Counted from the stretch's first letter, positions 1-7,659 are shown. The stretch: DNA of 15,422 bases from Methanospirillum hungatei (GCF_020216685.1 NZ_JAIWNS010000129.1:1-15422); one strand, 5' to 3'. A program made the numbers and translations. Notes: generated by a model not told the origin, from the letters alone.

Positions 1-24
1 ATCAACAAGGAGGATCCGCGCCAT
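1..24 (-). CDS. Response-regulator-like gene, N-terminal fragment cut by window edge
   Basis: The minus strand from 24 down to 1 reads an ATG followed by codons for MARILLVD. This is the typical opening of a CheY-type receiver domain, where the first beta strand leads into the acidic residues that bind Mg2+. Only eight codons are inside the window, so the family call rests on this short string. The start lies 65 bases beyond the dnaJ stop on the same strand. No Shine-Dalgarno sequence is visible. A TTAAA element (about 51-56) lies roughly 30 bases upstream, as expected for a leaderless archaeal transcript, so the gene may have its own promoter rather than being part of the chaperone operon. 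Output domain and function cannot be seen. Confidence 0.45.
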
Positions 25-61
25 GTACTTTGTACTTTTTCTGCAGAAACGTTTAAGCGTT
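25..61. promoter_or_regulatory. Palindrome-dense promoter region of the truncated regulator gene
   Basis: Three symmetric elements are packed here. GTACTTTGTAC (25-35) has GTAC arms. TTTCTGCAGAAA (38-49) is a perfect 12-base palindrome. AACGTTTAAGCGTT (48-61) is nearly symmetric and contains the TTTAA core that could be the TATA box on the minus strand. The symmetry is seen directly. A role as operator for the downstream minus-strand gene is inference. Confidence 0.35.
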
Positions 62-83
62 GTGATAGGTGATGAGAGAATGA

Positions 84-99
84 GGGGGGTTATCCCCCT
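84..99 (-). terminator. G/C hairpin overlapping the dnaJ stop codon
   Basis: The dnaJ stop codon (90-92) sits in the loop of a short hairpin with a stem of five G and five C pairs (85-89 with 94-98) and a four-base loop. No T-run follows on the minus strand, so it does not look like a classical terminator. It may act as an RNA 3'-end or stability element, or be chance, because the last codons are Gly codons rich in G. Confidence 0.25.
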
Positions 100-1226
100 A
101 GAATAGATTCGAAGAACCCTTTCTTTTCATTTCCGGTTCCTCCCGGGTTTTTTTTACCTTCAAGTGCGAGGATCTTCTCGTAGAGGTCTTTCATCTCTCC
201 GCTCACATGTTTCGGGATGATGACTTCGACCTCAACGAGAAGGTCTCCAGGTCTGCCCCGTTTTCTGACTCCTTCTCCGGATATCCGAAGTTTTTTACCT
301 CCCTGAGTTCCTGCCGGGACCTTAACCTCCAGATGTCTGTTGTCTATGGTGGTAACCTCAACGGTGGTTCCGAGAACTGCCTGAGCCGGGGTTATCTGAA
401 TCTTTGTTAAGAGGGTGTCGCCATCACGATGGAACCGGGGCTCTGGTTTGACATGAATTTCAATATACAGGTCACCATTTGGTGCTCCATGATCCCCGGC
501 CTCTCCATATCCCTCAAGACGGAGACGCATACCGGTATCTACTCCGGGAGGTATATGGACTGAAACCTTTCTTCTGACTTTCTCGTGTCCTGACCCTTTA
601 CATTTGGAACATGGTTTTTCTGCAACCTTCCCCTTGCCATGACAGAGATCACAGGTGGATTGTCTGACAAAATTGCCAAACGGGGTCTGGGTTGCCTGCC
701 GGATCTGTCCAGTTCCCCCGCATTTTGGACAATTCTTTGTCTTTTTCGTCTCTGAACCTGTACCGTCACAGGTTGTACAGGATTCAGCATGCATGACCTC
801 TATCTCACGGTCTGCACCAAATACGGCATCACGAAGGGAGACTTCGATCCGCATGAGAAGATCGTCTCCCCGTCTCGGGCCCCGCTGACGTCCGAATCCC
901 CCGAAAATATCCCCTGCAAAGTCAAAGATATCGCCAAAACCGGAGAAGTCGGCGTTGAATCCTCCGCCATATCCTCCGCCCCCATACGATCCCTTTGAGG
1001 CGTTGGTAAAGGCTTCATGTCCCATCCGGTCATACTGCTGCCGCTTCTGTGCATCGGACAGGACACTATATGCCTCGTTGATCTCTTTGAATTTGTCCTC
1101 TGCTCCCGGATCTTTATTTACATCCGGATGATATTTTCGGGCCAGGCCCCGGTATGCCTTTTTAATCTCGGTATCATCGGCATTGCGGGACACGCCAAGG
1201 ATATCGTAGTAATCTCCCGCAGCCAT
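90..1226 (-). CDS. dnaJ: Chaperone protein DnaJ (Hsp40)
   Basis: Type I Hsp40 co-chaperone of 378 residues, close to the usual family length. It stimulates the DnaK ATPase and hands over unfolded clients in the cytoplasm. All standard parts are visible: J domain (about 5-70) with HPD at 33-35; Gly/Phe-rich linker (about 79-115); zinc region with four CxxCxGxG repeats (Cys pairs 150/153, 166/169, 192/195, 206/209); then the C-terminal client-binding beta domains. It is the last gene of grpE-dnaK-dnaJ, nine bases after dnaK. A GAAGGAGTGA ribosome-binding sequence overlaps the dnaK stop codon, which fixes the ATG start and suggests translational coupling. The overall form is bacterial-like, as in other mesophilic Euryarchaeota that have the Hsp70 set. 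Confidence 0.97.
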   Translation of the reverse strand: MAAGDYYDILGVSRNADDTEIKKAYRGLARKYHPDVNKDPGAEDKFKEINEAYSVLSDAQKRQQYDRMGHEAFTNASKGSYGGGGYGGGFNADFSGFGDIFDFAGDIFGGFGRQRGPRRGDDLLMRIEVSLRDAVFGADREIEVMHAESCTTCDGTGSETKKTKNCPKCGGTGQIRQATQTPFGNFVRQSTCDLCHGKGKVAEKPCSKCKGSGHEKVRRKVSVHIPPGVDTGMRLRLEGYGEAGDHGAPNGDLYIEIHVKPEPRFHRDGDTLLTKIQITPAQAVLGTTVEVTTIDNRHLEVKVPAGTQGGKKLRISGEGVRKRGRPGDLLVEVEVIIPKHVSGEMKDLYEKILALEGKKNPGGTGNEKKGFFESILGG

Positions 1227-1235
1227 TTTTTATAC

Positions 1236-3068
1236 TCACTCCTTCTTTTCAGTGAAGTCTGCATCCACAACATTGTCATCAGAAGCAGAGGAGGAGCTGC
1301 CCTCTCCTTTCTGGGCTGCCTGCTCTGCCTGGACTTTCTGATAGATCTTGGTGGTAACTTTAAAGACTGCCTCGGTCAGCTCTTCCATCTGTTTTTTAAT
1401 GGCATCAGAATCTGTTCCTTCAAGAGCAGTCTTCATCTTCGCGATCTGATCCTGGATGTTTGTCTTGTCTTCCTCTTCGATCTTATCTTCACTCTCTTTC
1501 AGAAGTTTTTCTGCAGAGAAGACAGCCATATCTGCGTTATTGCGGATCTCAATCTCTTCTTTCTTCTTGTTGTCTTCCTCTTCAAACTTCTTGGCATCAT
1601 CGACCATACGCTTGATCTCATCATCGGAGAGTTTCTTACTGCCTTTGATAGTGATCGCCTGTTCATTCCCGGTTCCAAGATCCTTTGCCGTGACATGGAT
1701 GATACCATTGGCATCGATGTCAAAGGTGACCTCGATCTGCGGGATACCACGGGGTGCCGGAGGGATACCGGTCAGCATGAACCGCCCCAGGGTGAAGTTG
1801 TCATTTGCAAGTTTTCGTTCTCCCTGCACGACATGGATCTCAACAGAGGTCTGATTATCTGCTGCAGTTGAGAATATCTGACTCTTTTTGGTCGGGATTG
1901 TGGTGTTCCTGTCGATGATCGGGGTTGCTATGCCACCAAGTGTCTCAATGGACAAGGTCAGCGGGGTAACATCAAGGAGCACGATGTCACTCGTTTCACC
2001 AGCAAGCACCCCTCCCTGAATTGCAGCACCCACTGCAACACACTCATCCGGATTGATGCCTTTATCAGGTTCCTTACCAAGGAGTTCCTTGACTTTCTGC
2101 TGGACTATCGGAACACGGGTTGACCCACCGACAAGCAGAACACGATCAATATCAGATGGCTTAAGTCCTGAGTCGGAGAGTGCCTGCTTGACCGGTCCGA
2201 TAGTACTCTCGACAAGGTCTGAGATGAGCTGTTCAAACTGGGCACGGGTCAGGTCGATGTCAAGGAACTTAGGTCCTGATGAATCGGTGGTGATGTAGGG
2301 CAGATTGACATTGGTCTTTTGTTTTTGTGAGAGTTCGATCTTTGCGTTCTCTGCTGCATCACGAAGACGCTGCATTGCCATTGGATCTTTTGAAAGGTCT
2401 ATCCCCTCTTTCTTTTTAAATTCGGCAACAAGGTAATCGATGATACGCTTGTCAAAGTCATCGCCACCAAGATGGTTATTTCCTGAAGTTGCCTTGACTT
2501 CAAAGACACCATCACCAAGGGTCAGGATAGAGACATCAAAGGTTCCGCCACCAAGATCGTAGACGAGCACGGTGTGGTCATCTTCTTTGTCAATACCATA
2601 TGCCAGTGCCGATGCGGTCGGCTCGTTGATGATACGAAGTACTTCAAGCCCTGCAATCGTTCCTGCATCCTTGGTTGCCTGTCTTTGTGCATCGTTAAAG
2701 TATGCCGGGACGGTAATGACTGCCTTTTTGATCTCTTCCCCAAGGTATGCTTCTGCATCGGCTTTCATCTTCTGCAAAATCATCGCAGAGATCTCCTGAG
2801 GGGTAAAGCTCTTTCCGTTGAGTTCGATCTTTTTGGACGTTCCCATATCACGTTTGACAGATATGACGGTGTTCTTGTGATTGGTGATTGCCTGACGTTT
2901 TGCAAGGCTTCCAACAAGCCGCTCACCCTCTTTTGTGAATGCAACAACAGACGGAGTGGTTCTGCCTCCTTCTGCATTGGGGATAACGACTGGTTTTCCA
3001 CCCTCCATGATAGCCATACAGGAGTTCGTTGTTCCAAGATCGATACCGAGGATTTTTTCGCTTGCCAT
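1236..3068 (-). CDS. dnaK: Chaperone protein DnaK (Hsp70)
   Basis: ATP-driven Hsp70 chaperone of 610 residues. The nucleotide-binding domain begins with the GIDLGTTNS phosphate loop (8-16) and has [10 protein letters not shown] (171-180) and VGGSTRVP (313-320). The interdomain linker is near 362-373 ([12 protein letters not shown]). A substrate-binding domain and helical lid follow, ending in DADFT close to the C-terminus as in bacterial DnaK. Between [11 protein letters not shown] (66-76) and the FTPQEIS segment (88-94) the chain is short: the roughly 24-residue insert typical of Gram-negative DnaK is absent, as is known for Gram-positive and archaeal forms. It lies 24 bases after grpE, with an AGGAAA sequence 8 bases before the ATG. 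It works with GrpE and DnaJ encoded on either side. Confidence 0.98.
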   Translation of the reverse strand: MASEKILGIDLGTTNSCMAIMEGGKPVVIPNAEGGRTTPSVVAFTKEGERLVGSLAKRQAITNHKNTVISVKRDMGTSKKIELNGKSFTPQEISAMILQKMKADAEAYLGEEIKKAVITVPAYFNDAQRQATKDAGTIAGLEVLRIINEPTASALAYGIDKEDDHTVLVYDLGGGTFDVSILTLGDGVFEVKATSGNNHLGGDDFDKRIIDYLVAEFKKKEGIDLSKDPMAMQRLRDAAENAKIELSQKQKTNVNLPYITTDSSGPKFLDIDLTRAQFEQLISDLVESTIGPVKQALSDSGLKPSDIDRVLLVGGSTRVPIVQQKVKELLGKEPDKGINPDECVAVGAAIQGGVLAGETSDIVLLDVTPLTLSIETLGGIATPIIDRNTTIPTKKSQIFSTAADNQTSVEIHVVQGERKLANDNFTLGRFMLTGIPPAPRGIPQIEVTFDIDANGIIHVTAKDLGTGNEQAITIKGSKKLSDDEIKRMVDDAKKFEEEDNKKKEEIEIRNNADMAVFSAEKLLKESEDKIEEEDKTNIQDQIAKMKTALEGTDSDAIKKQMEELTEAVFKVTTKIYQKVQAEQAAQKGEGSSSSASDDNVVDADFTEKKE

Positions 3069-3092
3069 AATAAATTTCCTATATATGAATGA

Positions 3093-3644
3093 TTACTTCT
3101 GTTCGACTGGTGCTGTACCCTGCGAGACAACAACCTGGGCAGGACGGATCACTCTGTCCTGCAGGCAGTATCCTTTGCAGACCTGATCGCAGATAGTTCC
3201 TTCATCAACATCTGATGGGATCATCGCGATCGCTTCATGGCGGGTTGGATCAAATTTTTCACCCACTGACTCGAATGATTCGATTCCCTGTCTCTTCATT
3301 ACCTGAATCAGCAGCTTCTGTATCTGAGCAAGCCCTTCGTGTGTTCCGCCCTCTGCCTGTAAGGCACGGTCCAGACTGTCTGCAACTTCAAGCATGTCAC
3401 GGGCAAATTGTCCGATAGACTGAGCAATCCGTTGTTCTGTATCCCGGACGGAGCGTTTTCTGAAATTTTCAAAGTCAGCTGCAAGCCGCAAATATTTGTC
3501 ATTGAGGTCATCATACTCTGACCGGAGTAGTTCAAGGGGACTTTTCTCCTCTTCCGGAGGTGATCCTTCCGGAATCAGGGCATCCTCTCCTTCCTGATTC
3601 ATTTCTGATTTTTTCTCAAGATTGGTATCTGCGGAGTCGTTCAT
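3093..3644 (-). CDS. grpE: Nucleotide exchange factor GrpE
   Basis: Cofactor that releases ADP from DnaK. The 183-residue protein has an acidic disordered N-terminus (1-35) and a long coiled-coil helix (about 36-95) containing LRLAADFENFRKR, a GrpE hallmark. A four-helix and beta-wing part follows, with GVEKFDP-type sequence (SVGEKFDPTRHEA, about 121-133), and it ends with VIRPAQVVVSQG. It is the first gene of the chaperone operon. The ATG start is supported by GGTGA six bases upstream (3651-3655) and by the TATA box at 3677-3684. Known family function; the assignment is secure from sequence. Confidence 0.96.
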   Translation of the reverse strand: MNDSADTNLEKKSEMNQEGEDALIPEGSPPEEEKSPLELLRSEYDDLNDKYLRLAADFENFRKRSVRDTEQRIAQSIGQFARDMLEVADSLDRALQAEGGTHEGLAQIQKLLIQVMKRQGIESFESVGEKFDPTRHEAIAMIPSDVDEGTICDQVCKGYCLQDRVIRPAQVVVSQGTAPVEQK

Positions 3645-3675
3645 AGAGGTTCACCATAATTGTTGTAATGTAGTT

Positions 3676-3723
3676 CTATATATATGTATCTCATTCTCCC
3701 TGATGTCTATGTATTAATGTATC
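3676..3723 (-). promoter_or_regulatory. grpE operon promoter with duplicated TATA-like element
   Basis: On the minus strand a TATATATA box (3677-3684) lies 33-40 bases before the grpE ATG, which predicts a short leader carrying the GGTGA ribosome site. A second, similar element lies just upstream. Read on the plus strand, CTATATATATGTATC (3676-3690) and CTATGTATTAATGTATC (3707-3723) match at 14 of 15 positions if a two-base gap is allowed, and their starts are 31 bases apart. The second copy could be another TATA box or a binding site for a heat-shock regulator; that is inference. Confidence 0.55.
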
Positions 3724-3897
3724 ATTACTGGAAATCTTAAATTGTCCAAATAGCTCAAATAATTAGAATTTGGGCCTTTAAAATTAAGTGAAAAATATGC
3801 GAGTGCATTTACTTGAGGTTAGTGTGAAAGCCGACTCATTCCCCCTGCATGAAATCCAAAAACGCGCCGGTTAAATCTCAAAAAATCAGGGTTTAAT
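3724..3897. other. Intergenic stretch, no confident gene
   Basis: This is the AT-rich left part of the 505-base gap between grpE and the metallopeptidase gene. CCAAAT (3746-3751) and ATTTGG (3768-3773) could pair as a weak hairpin. A 25-codon plus-strand frame starting with ATG at 3797 and ending with TAA at 3872-3874 reads MRVHLLEVSVKADSF and so on. It looks protein-like but is too short to name. No tRNA, terminator T-run or strong promoter is clear. Confidence 0.4.
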
Positions 3898-4110
3898 TTA
3901 GAATATCTCTTTGATATGTATCGTATTGATATAGTCTCGGTCAACTGCGGGGAGGTATTGCACCATCCAGTCACCCGCAGGATTGCCGGTAACCTGCCAT
4001 AAACGATTCGGTTTGAAATTCACAGGAAACGTGCAAATTGGATTTAAAAATCTTAAAACCCCATAAATCCTTTCGCGCTCCAGTGGAAATGAAGGGGTCG
4101 GTTCATTCAT
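3898..4110 (-). CDS. Doubtful small hypothetical protein (70 aa)
   Basis: A 70-residue minus-strand reading frame lies downstream of the metallopeptidase gene, 39 bases after its stop. It starts MNEPTPSF and ends IHIKEIF. It contains several Trp, Tyr and Pro residues and no membrane segment or known motif. A GGGGAT sequence touches the ATG, too close for an ideal ribosome site. I do not recognise a family. It may be a real small gene, the remnant of a longer gene, or a chance frame. It is listed because nothing else occupies this stretch. Confidence 0.25.
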   Translation of the reverse strand: MNEPTPSFPLERERIYGVLRFLNPICTFPVNFKPNRLWQVTGNPAGDWMVQYLPAVDRDYINTIHIKEIF

Positions 4111-4149
4111 ATCCCCAAACCCATCTGAACCGTCTGCACTCCTCTCGTG

Positions 4150-6087
4150 CTACCCTGACAGAATCCTCTCAATACATCCAGGGACATATGACCAGTTTAT
4201 ATCCGTAGCCTTCTGGTGAGTATGGTTTCCCCTGTCAAGAAAATCAGGCGTATCTGTATCAAGGAAATGGATGAGCCTTATCTCTGATCTGCTTTCTGTA
4301 TCAGCAGGAAGAATGATCTGATGGATAAAATCATCCCATGTGGACCGGTTCAATATTCCGGATTCTTTTATTTTTGAAAACAGAATCATGGCATAGAGCT
4401 GACCGACAGGATATATCCAGTACATTCCTGCAGTATCACCCGTCAGATGCGGGGAACGAAGAAGGTACCCACCATGGTCAGTACTCTTAACTCCGGTTAT
4501 TTCTGTATAAATTTCTGCGTATGCTTCTCCAAATGAAATGGAATCAGGGGATTGTGTAAACCGGTGATCCAGAATGCCGATTGCCATGTCTTTGCCCAGG
4601 TTCAACCGGTTTTCGGGAGCATATGGATCTGACATTATTGAATATTGCATAATTTTGTCTCCGTTCTGAGTTTCAAGGGGGGATTTCGGAGCCATGAGGA
4701 TGCTTAGTATTTCCGGAGAAAATGCCAGATATTCAAAAAGATGTGACGAGGCTTCGGTCAGTTCTACAGGTATTATGGCTGGTTGTGAAGATGATTGAGC
4801 AGAACCTGCAAGGATCCTGGTATACAGATGACCCAGTTCATGAAAGAGCAGGGAATATTCTTCCTTTCCAAATCCCCTCTGAACAATAGTAGCATCAGAA
4901 GTACCACTCACTATAAAGACGGGTGCAGGAAGGCTCCCTTCATCTTTCCTTACACCTCCATCTCCGGCAATGAGTGCAGTCATCCACTCTTTGGTTTTCC
5001 CTGGACGTTCTTCCAGATCAAGATAGAACCATCCTTTTGTGTCATGTGTCTTTTCGTCAGCAATCCGGAAGAGGAGAACTCGAGGAGCATACGCCCGGGC
5101 ATCTGCCACGAGTTCAGTTCTGACACCAAAGAAGCAGGAGAATAATGCGATGGTCCGGGATATTGTACGATGGAATGGTAATGAAAAATCTCTCGTATTG
5201 GGGGATTTATTTCTCTGTTGCGAGGTGATGAGAAGATCTGTCTCATAATCAAATACTTCTGTTGCTATTGGATCTCTGGATCTCTTCCTCTGGAGAAGTT
5301 CAGACGTCACCGGTTTTACCAGCTCTTTCACAAGGGGCGTGATCTCATCAAGCATGGATGAAATATCTGTCCTGTTTATTCTCCATCCCTGTTCATCTGC
5401 TGTAAGGTCAGTCCAGGTTGCATACCCAAGAAGAGATGCGATAGAATTTCGAAGAATCGCAATTTTTGTGAGTGTATTGAGATTTTCGGTAAGGGGGTGA
5501 TTTTCCCTGATATGCATTATGTACTGGTTCTGCAGGGATCCAAGTTCCTGGTAGAGGGATGATAATCGTGTTTTCTCTTCTTCAGATCTGAGTGCACCAC
5601 CAAATCTGAAAAACCGGGTCTCCTGATCATACAACCATCTCCCATACTCTGACGTCGGTTTTGTCTCTAATATGGAGCGGTACAGCTCATCATGTGATGA
5701 AAGGTTCCTGATGTAGGTATCCCGTTTCTCTGCTGCCATGAACGCAGCGTTCTGAAGATCCTGGTCCGGATACAGGCTGGCAAGGGTCTGATATTTTAAA
5801 AGACGGGAATCTAATCTGGTCAGGATCTCTTCAAGCCGGAGTATTGTATTTGTTTCATTCCGTTCATGTGCAGAAAGAGAGAGAAGAGATGCAATCTCCT
5901 GGTCAGCCTGGGAGAGTGCATTATGTACTTCGTCATCAATCGCCGGTACTGTCAGCGGAAAGGTAATGGCTGGTTCTTCTTTGGAAACAGAAAGGGAACT
6001 ATCGATTCGATCTCCGGATACCTGGTTAAACAGAAGGGGAAGGAGTAATAAAAGAACGAAAAAACCCCTGCATTTCAGATTCTCCAC
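4150..6087 (-). CDS. Exported M3-family (oligopeptidase F-like) zinc metallopeptidase
   Basis: Probable zinc endopeptidase of 645 residues. The N-terminus (1-25) is a signal peptide: a short basic segment, then a run of Leu residues (11-20), then QVSGD. The protein therefore likely acts outside the membrane. The catalytic motif HELGH is at 416-420 with Glu445 as third zinc ligand, 25 residues after the second His. His547, Tyr556 and Tyr559 have the H-x8-Y-x2-Y spacing of substrate-contacting residues in thimet oligopeptidase-type M3 enzymes. The region before HELGH is mostly helical, as expected for this fold. The start codon is GTG, fixed by a strong GGAGGG sequence six bases upstream. It stands alone, divergent from the ferritin-like gene. 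Most oligopeptidase F proteins are cytoplasmic, so the signal peptide is notable. The natural substrate is unknown. Confidence 0.85.
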   Translation of the reverse strand: MENLKCRGFFVLLLLLPLLFNQVSGDRIDSSLSVSKEEPAITFPLTVPAIDDEVHNALSQADQEIASLLSLSAHERNETNTILRLEEILTRLDSRLLKYQTLASLYPDQDLQNAAFMAAEKRDTYIRNLSSHDELYRSILETKPTSEYGRWLYDQETRFFRFGGALRSEEEKTRLSSLYQELGSLQNQYIMHIRENHPLTENLNTLTKIAILRNSIASLLGYATWTDLTADEQGWRINRTDISSMLDEITPLVKELVKPVTSELLQRKRSRDPIATEVFDYETDLLITSQQRNKSPNTRDFSLPFHRTISRTIALFSCFFGVRTELVADARAYAPRVLLFRIADEKTHDTKGWFYLDLEERPGKTKEWMTALIAGDGGVRKDEGSLPAPVFIVSGTSDATIVQRGFGKEEYSLLFHELGHLYTRILAGSAQSSSQPAIIPVELTEASSHLFEYLAFSPEILSILMAPKSPLETQNGDKIMQYSIMSDPYAPENRLNLGKDMAIGILDHRFTQSPDSISFGEAYAEIYTEITGVKSTDHGGYLLRSPHLTGDTAGMYWIYPVGQLYAMILFSKIKESGILNRSTWDDFIHQIILPADTESRSEIRLIHFLDTDTPDFLDRGNHTHQKATDINWSYVPGCIERILSG

Positions 6088-6106
6088 GGTTCTCCCTCCT
6101 GATCAT

Positions 6107-6173
6107 TGAATGGATACACTGAATCGATGGATACTTATAGCCTTAATGAGAATATCCCATTCAGGGAAGATCT
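6107..6173 (+). promoter_or_regulatory. Promoter of the ferritin-like gene with direct repeat
   Basis: A CTTATAG TATA-like box (6134-6140) lies about 35 bases before the ATG, and an AGGGA sequence (6163-6167) lies 6 bases before it as a possible ribosome site. Upstream, the octamer ATGGATAC occurs twice (6110-6117 and 6127-6134) with a 17-base period, each preceded by TGAAT. The repeats also lie in the upstream region of the divergent peptidase gene. A role as operator is inference. Confidence 0.45.
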
Positions 6174-6668
6174 ATGGGATCACAAGGACGTAAAATTGTC
6201 GGCATGGATGTTGATGAGCTGATCTCTCTCCTCAACAAGGCACTCGCTGATGAATGGCTTGCATATTACCAGTACTGGGTCGGCTCAAAGGTTGTGAAAG
6301 GGCCCACCAAGGACGCAGTTATTGCCGAGCTGGTCCAGCATGCAACAGAAGAACTTTCACATGCAGATATGATTGCCCTTCGGATCGTTCAACTGGGAGG
6401 AACCCCGGTTCTTGAGCCGAAGGAATGGTACAATCTGACCAATTGCGGGTATGATGCACCGGTGGATCCCTATGTGAAGGCCGTACTAGAACAGAATATC
6501 AAAGGGGAACAGTGTGCTATTAAGACCTATGACAAACTGATGAAGATCGTCGAGGGCAAAGACCCGGTTACCTACAATATGATTCTCACCATCATCACTC
6601 AGGAAGTTGAGCATGAAGAGGATCTTCAAAGTCTTCTTGAAGACCTTGAGATGATAATGAAAAAATAA
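6174..6668 (+). CDS. Ferritin-like protein, DPS-like/thioferritin type
   Basis: Four-helix ferritin-like protein of 164 residues, expected to oxidise and store iron or destroy peroxide in the cytoplasm. A bacterioferritin-type di-metal site is complete: Glu27, Glu60 with His63 (ExxH), Glu112, and Glu144 with His147 (ExxH). Cys91 and Cys114 flank the third helix region in a CGYDAP and GEQC context. This pair resembles the Cys pair beside the metal site in archaeal DPS-like proteins (thioferritins), known from Sulfolobus. The ATG at 6174 is preceded by AGGGA and a TATA box. An internal ATG at 6204 is possible but lacks a ribosome site. It converges with the HepT gene, with 10 bases between stop codons. 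Typical of oxidative-stress defence in strict anaerobes; iron versus peroxide preference cannot be told from sequence. Confidence 0.88.
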   Translation: MGSQGRKIVGMDVDELISLLNKALADEWLAYYQYWVGSKVVKGPTKDAVIAELVQHATEELSHADMIALRIVQLGGTPVLEPKEWYNLTNCGYDAPVDPYVKAVLEQNIKGEQCAIKTYDKLMKIVEGKDPVTYNMILTIITQEVEHEEDLQSLLEDLEMIMKK

Positions 6669-6696
6669 TTCTTTTCGGTTATTCTTTAATTTTTTC
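6660..6696. terminator. Back-to-back T-run terminators between convergent genes
   Basis: For the plus-strand ferritin-like gene, a T-rich tract ending in TTTTTT (about 6691-6696) follows the stop codon and overlaps the end of hepT. For minus-strand hepT, a run of six T on that strand (6660-6665) lies just past its stop inside the end of the ferritin-like gene. Such T-runs are typical archaeal termination signals. Confidence 0.5.
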
Positions 6697-7122
6697 AATA
6701 TACATCTCTATTTGTTCACAAAAGGCGAATAGATCTTCCAGGTGGTTTTTCAGAATATAGTATCCTGTTTGATCATCGATCTTCCCATAGCGATGGACGA
6801 GAATATTCCGAAAACTCTTCATCTTTTTCATCGTATCTGAAAAATTCTGATCAATAATCCCTTTTGTACACAGGTTCTCTATGATATCTTCATCATCTTC
6901 AGGCACTCCAAAACGTAAATCCCTGTTCATGATAGCGCAGATATCAAAAGCCGTCTGGATGGCATATTCTAATCTTTTATATATACCATCCTTTACAATA
7001 CCCATATGTAAAAATTGTTGATATTCACAATCGGGAGGAAAATTCTCTTTAATAATTTCTATTGAATCTTCGATCTCACGTAACCGGATTCGTATCTGTT
7101 CCAATCTCATTTTATTATTCAT
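6679..7122 (-). CDS. HepT-family toxin (DUF86 / HEPN RNase)
   Basis: Toxin part of a HepT/MntA (type VII) toxin-antitoxin pair. The 147-residue all-helical HEPN protein carries the family motif RX4HXY: Arg105, His110, Tyr112 in RNILVHRY. In studied members Arg and His are RNase residues, and the Tyr is AMPylated by the partner antitoxin. Helices with the pattern LEYAIQTAFDIC (51-62) match the DUF86 dimer core. Its ATG overlaps the antitoxin stop codon by four bases (ATGA, 7119-7122), so the two are co-translated, with the antitoxin gene first. All motif residues are present, so the toxin looks intact. Function here is inferred from the family; a domesticated role cannot be excluded. Confidence 0.87.
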   Translation of the reverse strand: MNNKMRLEQIRIRLREIEDSIEIIKENFPPDCEYQQFLHMGIVKDGIYKRLEYAIQTAFDICAIMNRDLRFGVPEDDEDIIENLCTKGIIDQNFSDTMKKMKSFRNILVHRYGKIDDQTGYYILKNHLEDLFAFCEQIEMYIEKIKE

Positions 7123-7601
7123 GCAATGAATCGCTCTCCGGTATAATCGTCGAGATGTGGTTTGAACAGGTTGAATTCCCGGATGGTATCATACGCCAGG
7201 TCATACACCTCATCTTCATTCTGCATATACAAAAACACCCCTCCGAGTACTGACTTTCGGATATAGAGAGGCAGATTTTCATAAATGTGGAGATCAATCA
7301 TTTCAGGAAGCTCGGACAACAATGCCATTCGGTACAATTCAGCTTCTAATCGTTCCATTTTACATGATATCGCAATATCGATATCTGAGTGAATGGAATT
7401 CTCCCCGGTGGCGACAGAGCCATAGAGTGCTATAAACCTGATCTTTGAAAATCCGGTTGATTGTTTTATAATGTCAAGGGCTTTCTGAATTATATCCTGA
7501 TTCCTTTGTGACAGTGCAGGGTTCATGAGGATCTCGAATGGTAGTGAGTATTGGTATGAGGAAATACATAATCCAATCTTTTCCTCATCTCTACCTTCCA
7601 T
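7119..7601 (-). CDS. MntA-type nucleotidyltransferase antitoxin
   Basis: Minimal nucleotidyltransferase that is expected to neutralise HepT by transferring AMP to its Tyr. The GS-x10-D-x-D motif is present: Gly61-Ser62, then Asp73 and Asp75 in SDIDIAI, with a likely third acidic residue Asp103 in MIDLHIY. The fold continues to about 125, followed by a C-terminal helical part. The reading frame gives 160 residues from the ATG at 7601, which has no clear ribosome site. The second Met (codon 26, 7526) would give 135 residues and about 35 residues before the GS motif, the more usual layout. A TATA-like AGTATAATG near 7607-7616 would favour this later start. It is the first gene of the TA operon and is divergent from the PEGA gene. 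Confidence 0.85.
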   Translation of the reverse strand: MEGRDEEKIGLCISSYQYSLPFEILMNPALSQRNQDIIQKALDIIKQSTGFSKIRFIALYGSVATGENSIHSDIDIAISCKMERLEAELYRMALLSELPEMIDLHIYENLPLYIRKSVLGGVFLYMQNEDEVYDLAYDTIREFNLFKPHLDDYTGERFIA

Positions 7602-7640
7602 GGGAGAACATTATACTCTTGAAGGTGCATCTAATCCGTA

Positions 7641-7659
7641 TTGATATTATCAATATCAA
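7641..7659. promoter_or_regulatory. Perfect 19-base inverted repeat in the TA/PEGA divergent promoter
   Basis: TTGATATT-ATC-AATATCAA is a perfect inverted repeat (8-base arms, 3-base spacer) midway between the divergent antitoxin gene (start 7601 or 7526) and the PEGA gene (start 7684). It contains TATA-like sequence at a workable distance from the PEGA start, whose ribosome site AGGTGG lies at 7672-7677. A protein bound here would block or control one or both genes. That it is the operator of the TA pair is inference. Confidence 0.55.

Noticed and set aside
84..99. dnaJ-end hairpin as a true intrinsic terminator
   Set aside because: No T-run follows on the minus strand, and the stem includes the final Gly codons; kept only as a low-confidence structure.
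1017..1871. 284-codon plus-strand open frame opposite dnaJ and dnaK
   Set aside because: Shadow of the two chaperone genes; Cys/Leu/Ile-rich low-quality sequence with no motif.
2574..3092. 172-codon plus-strand frame opposite dnaK
   Set aside because: Antisense shadow of the well-conserved ATPase domain.
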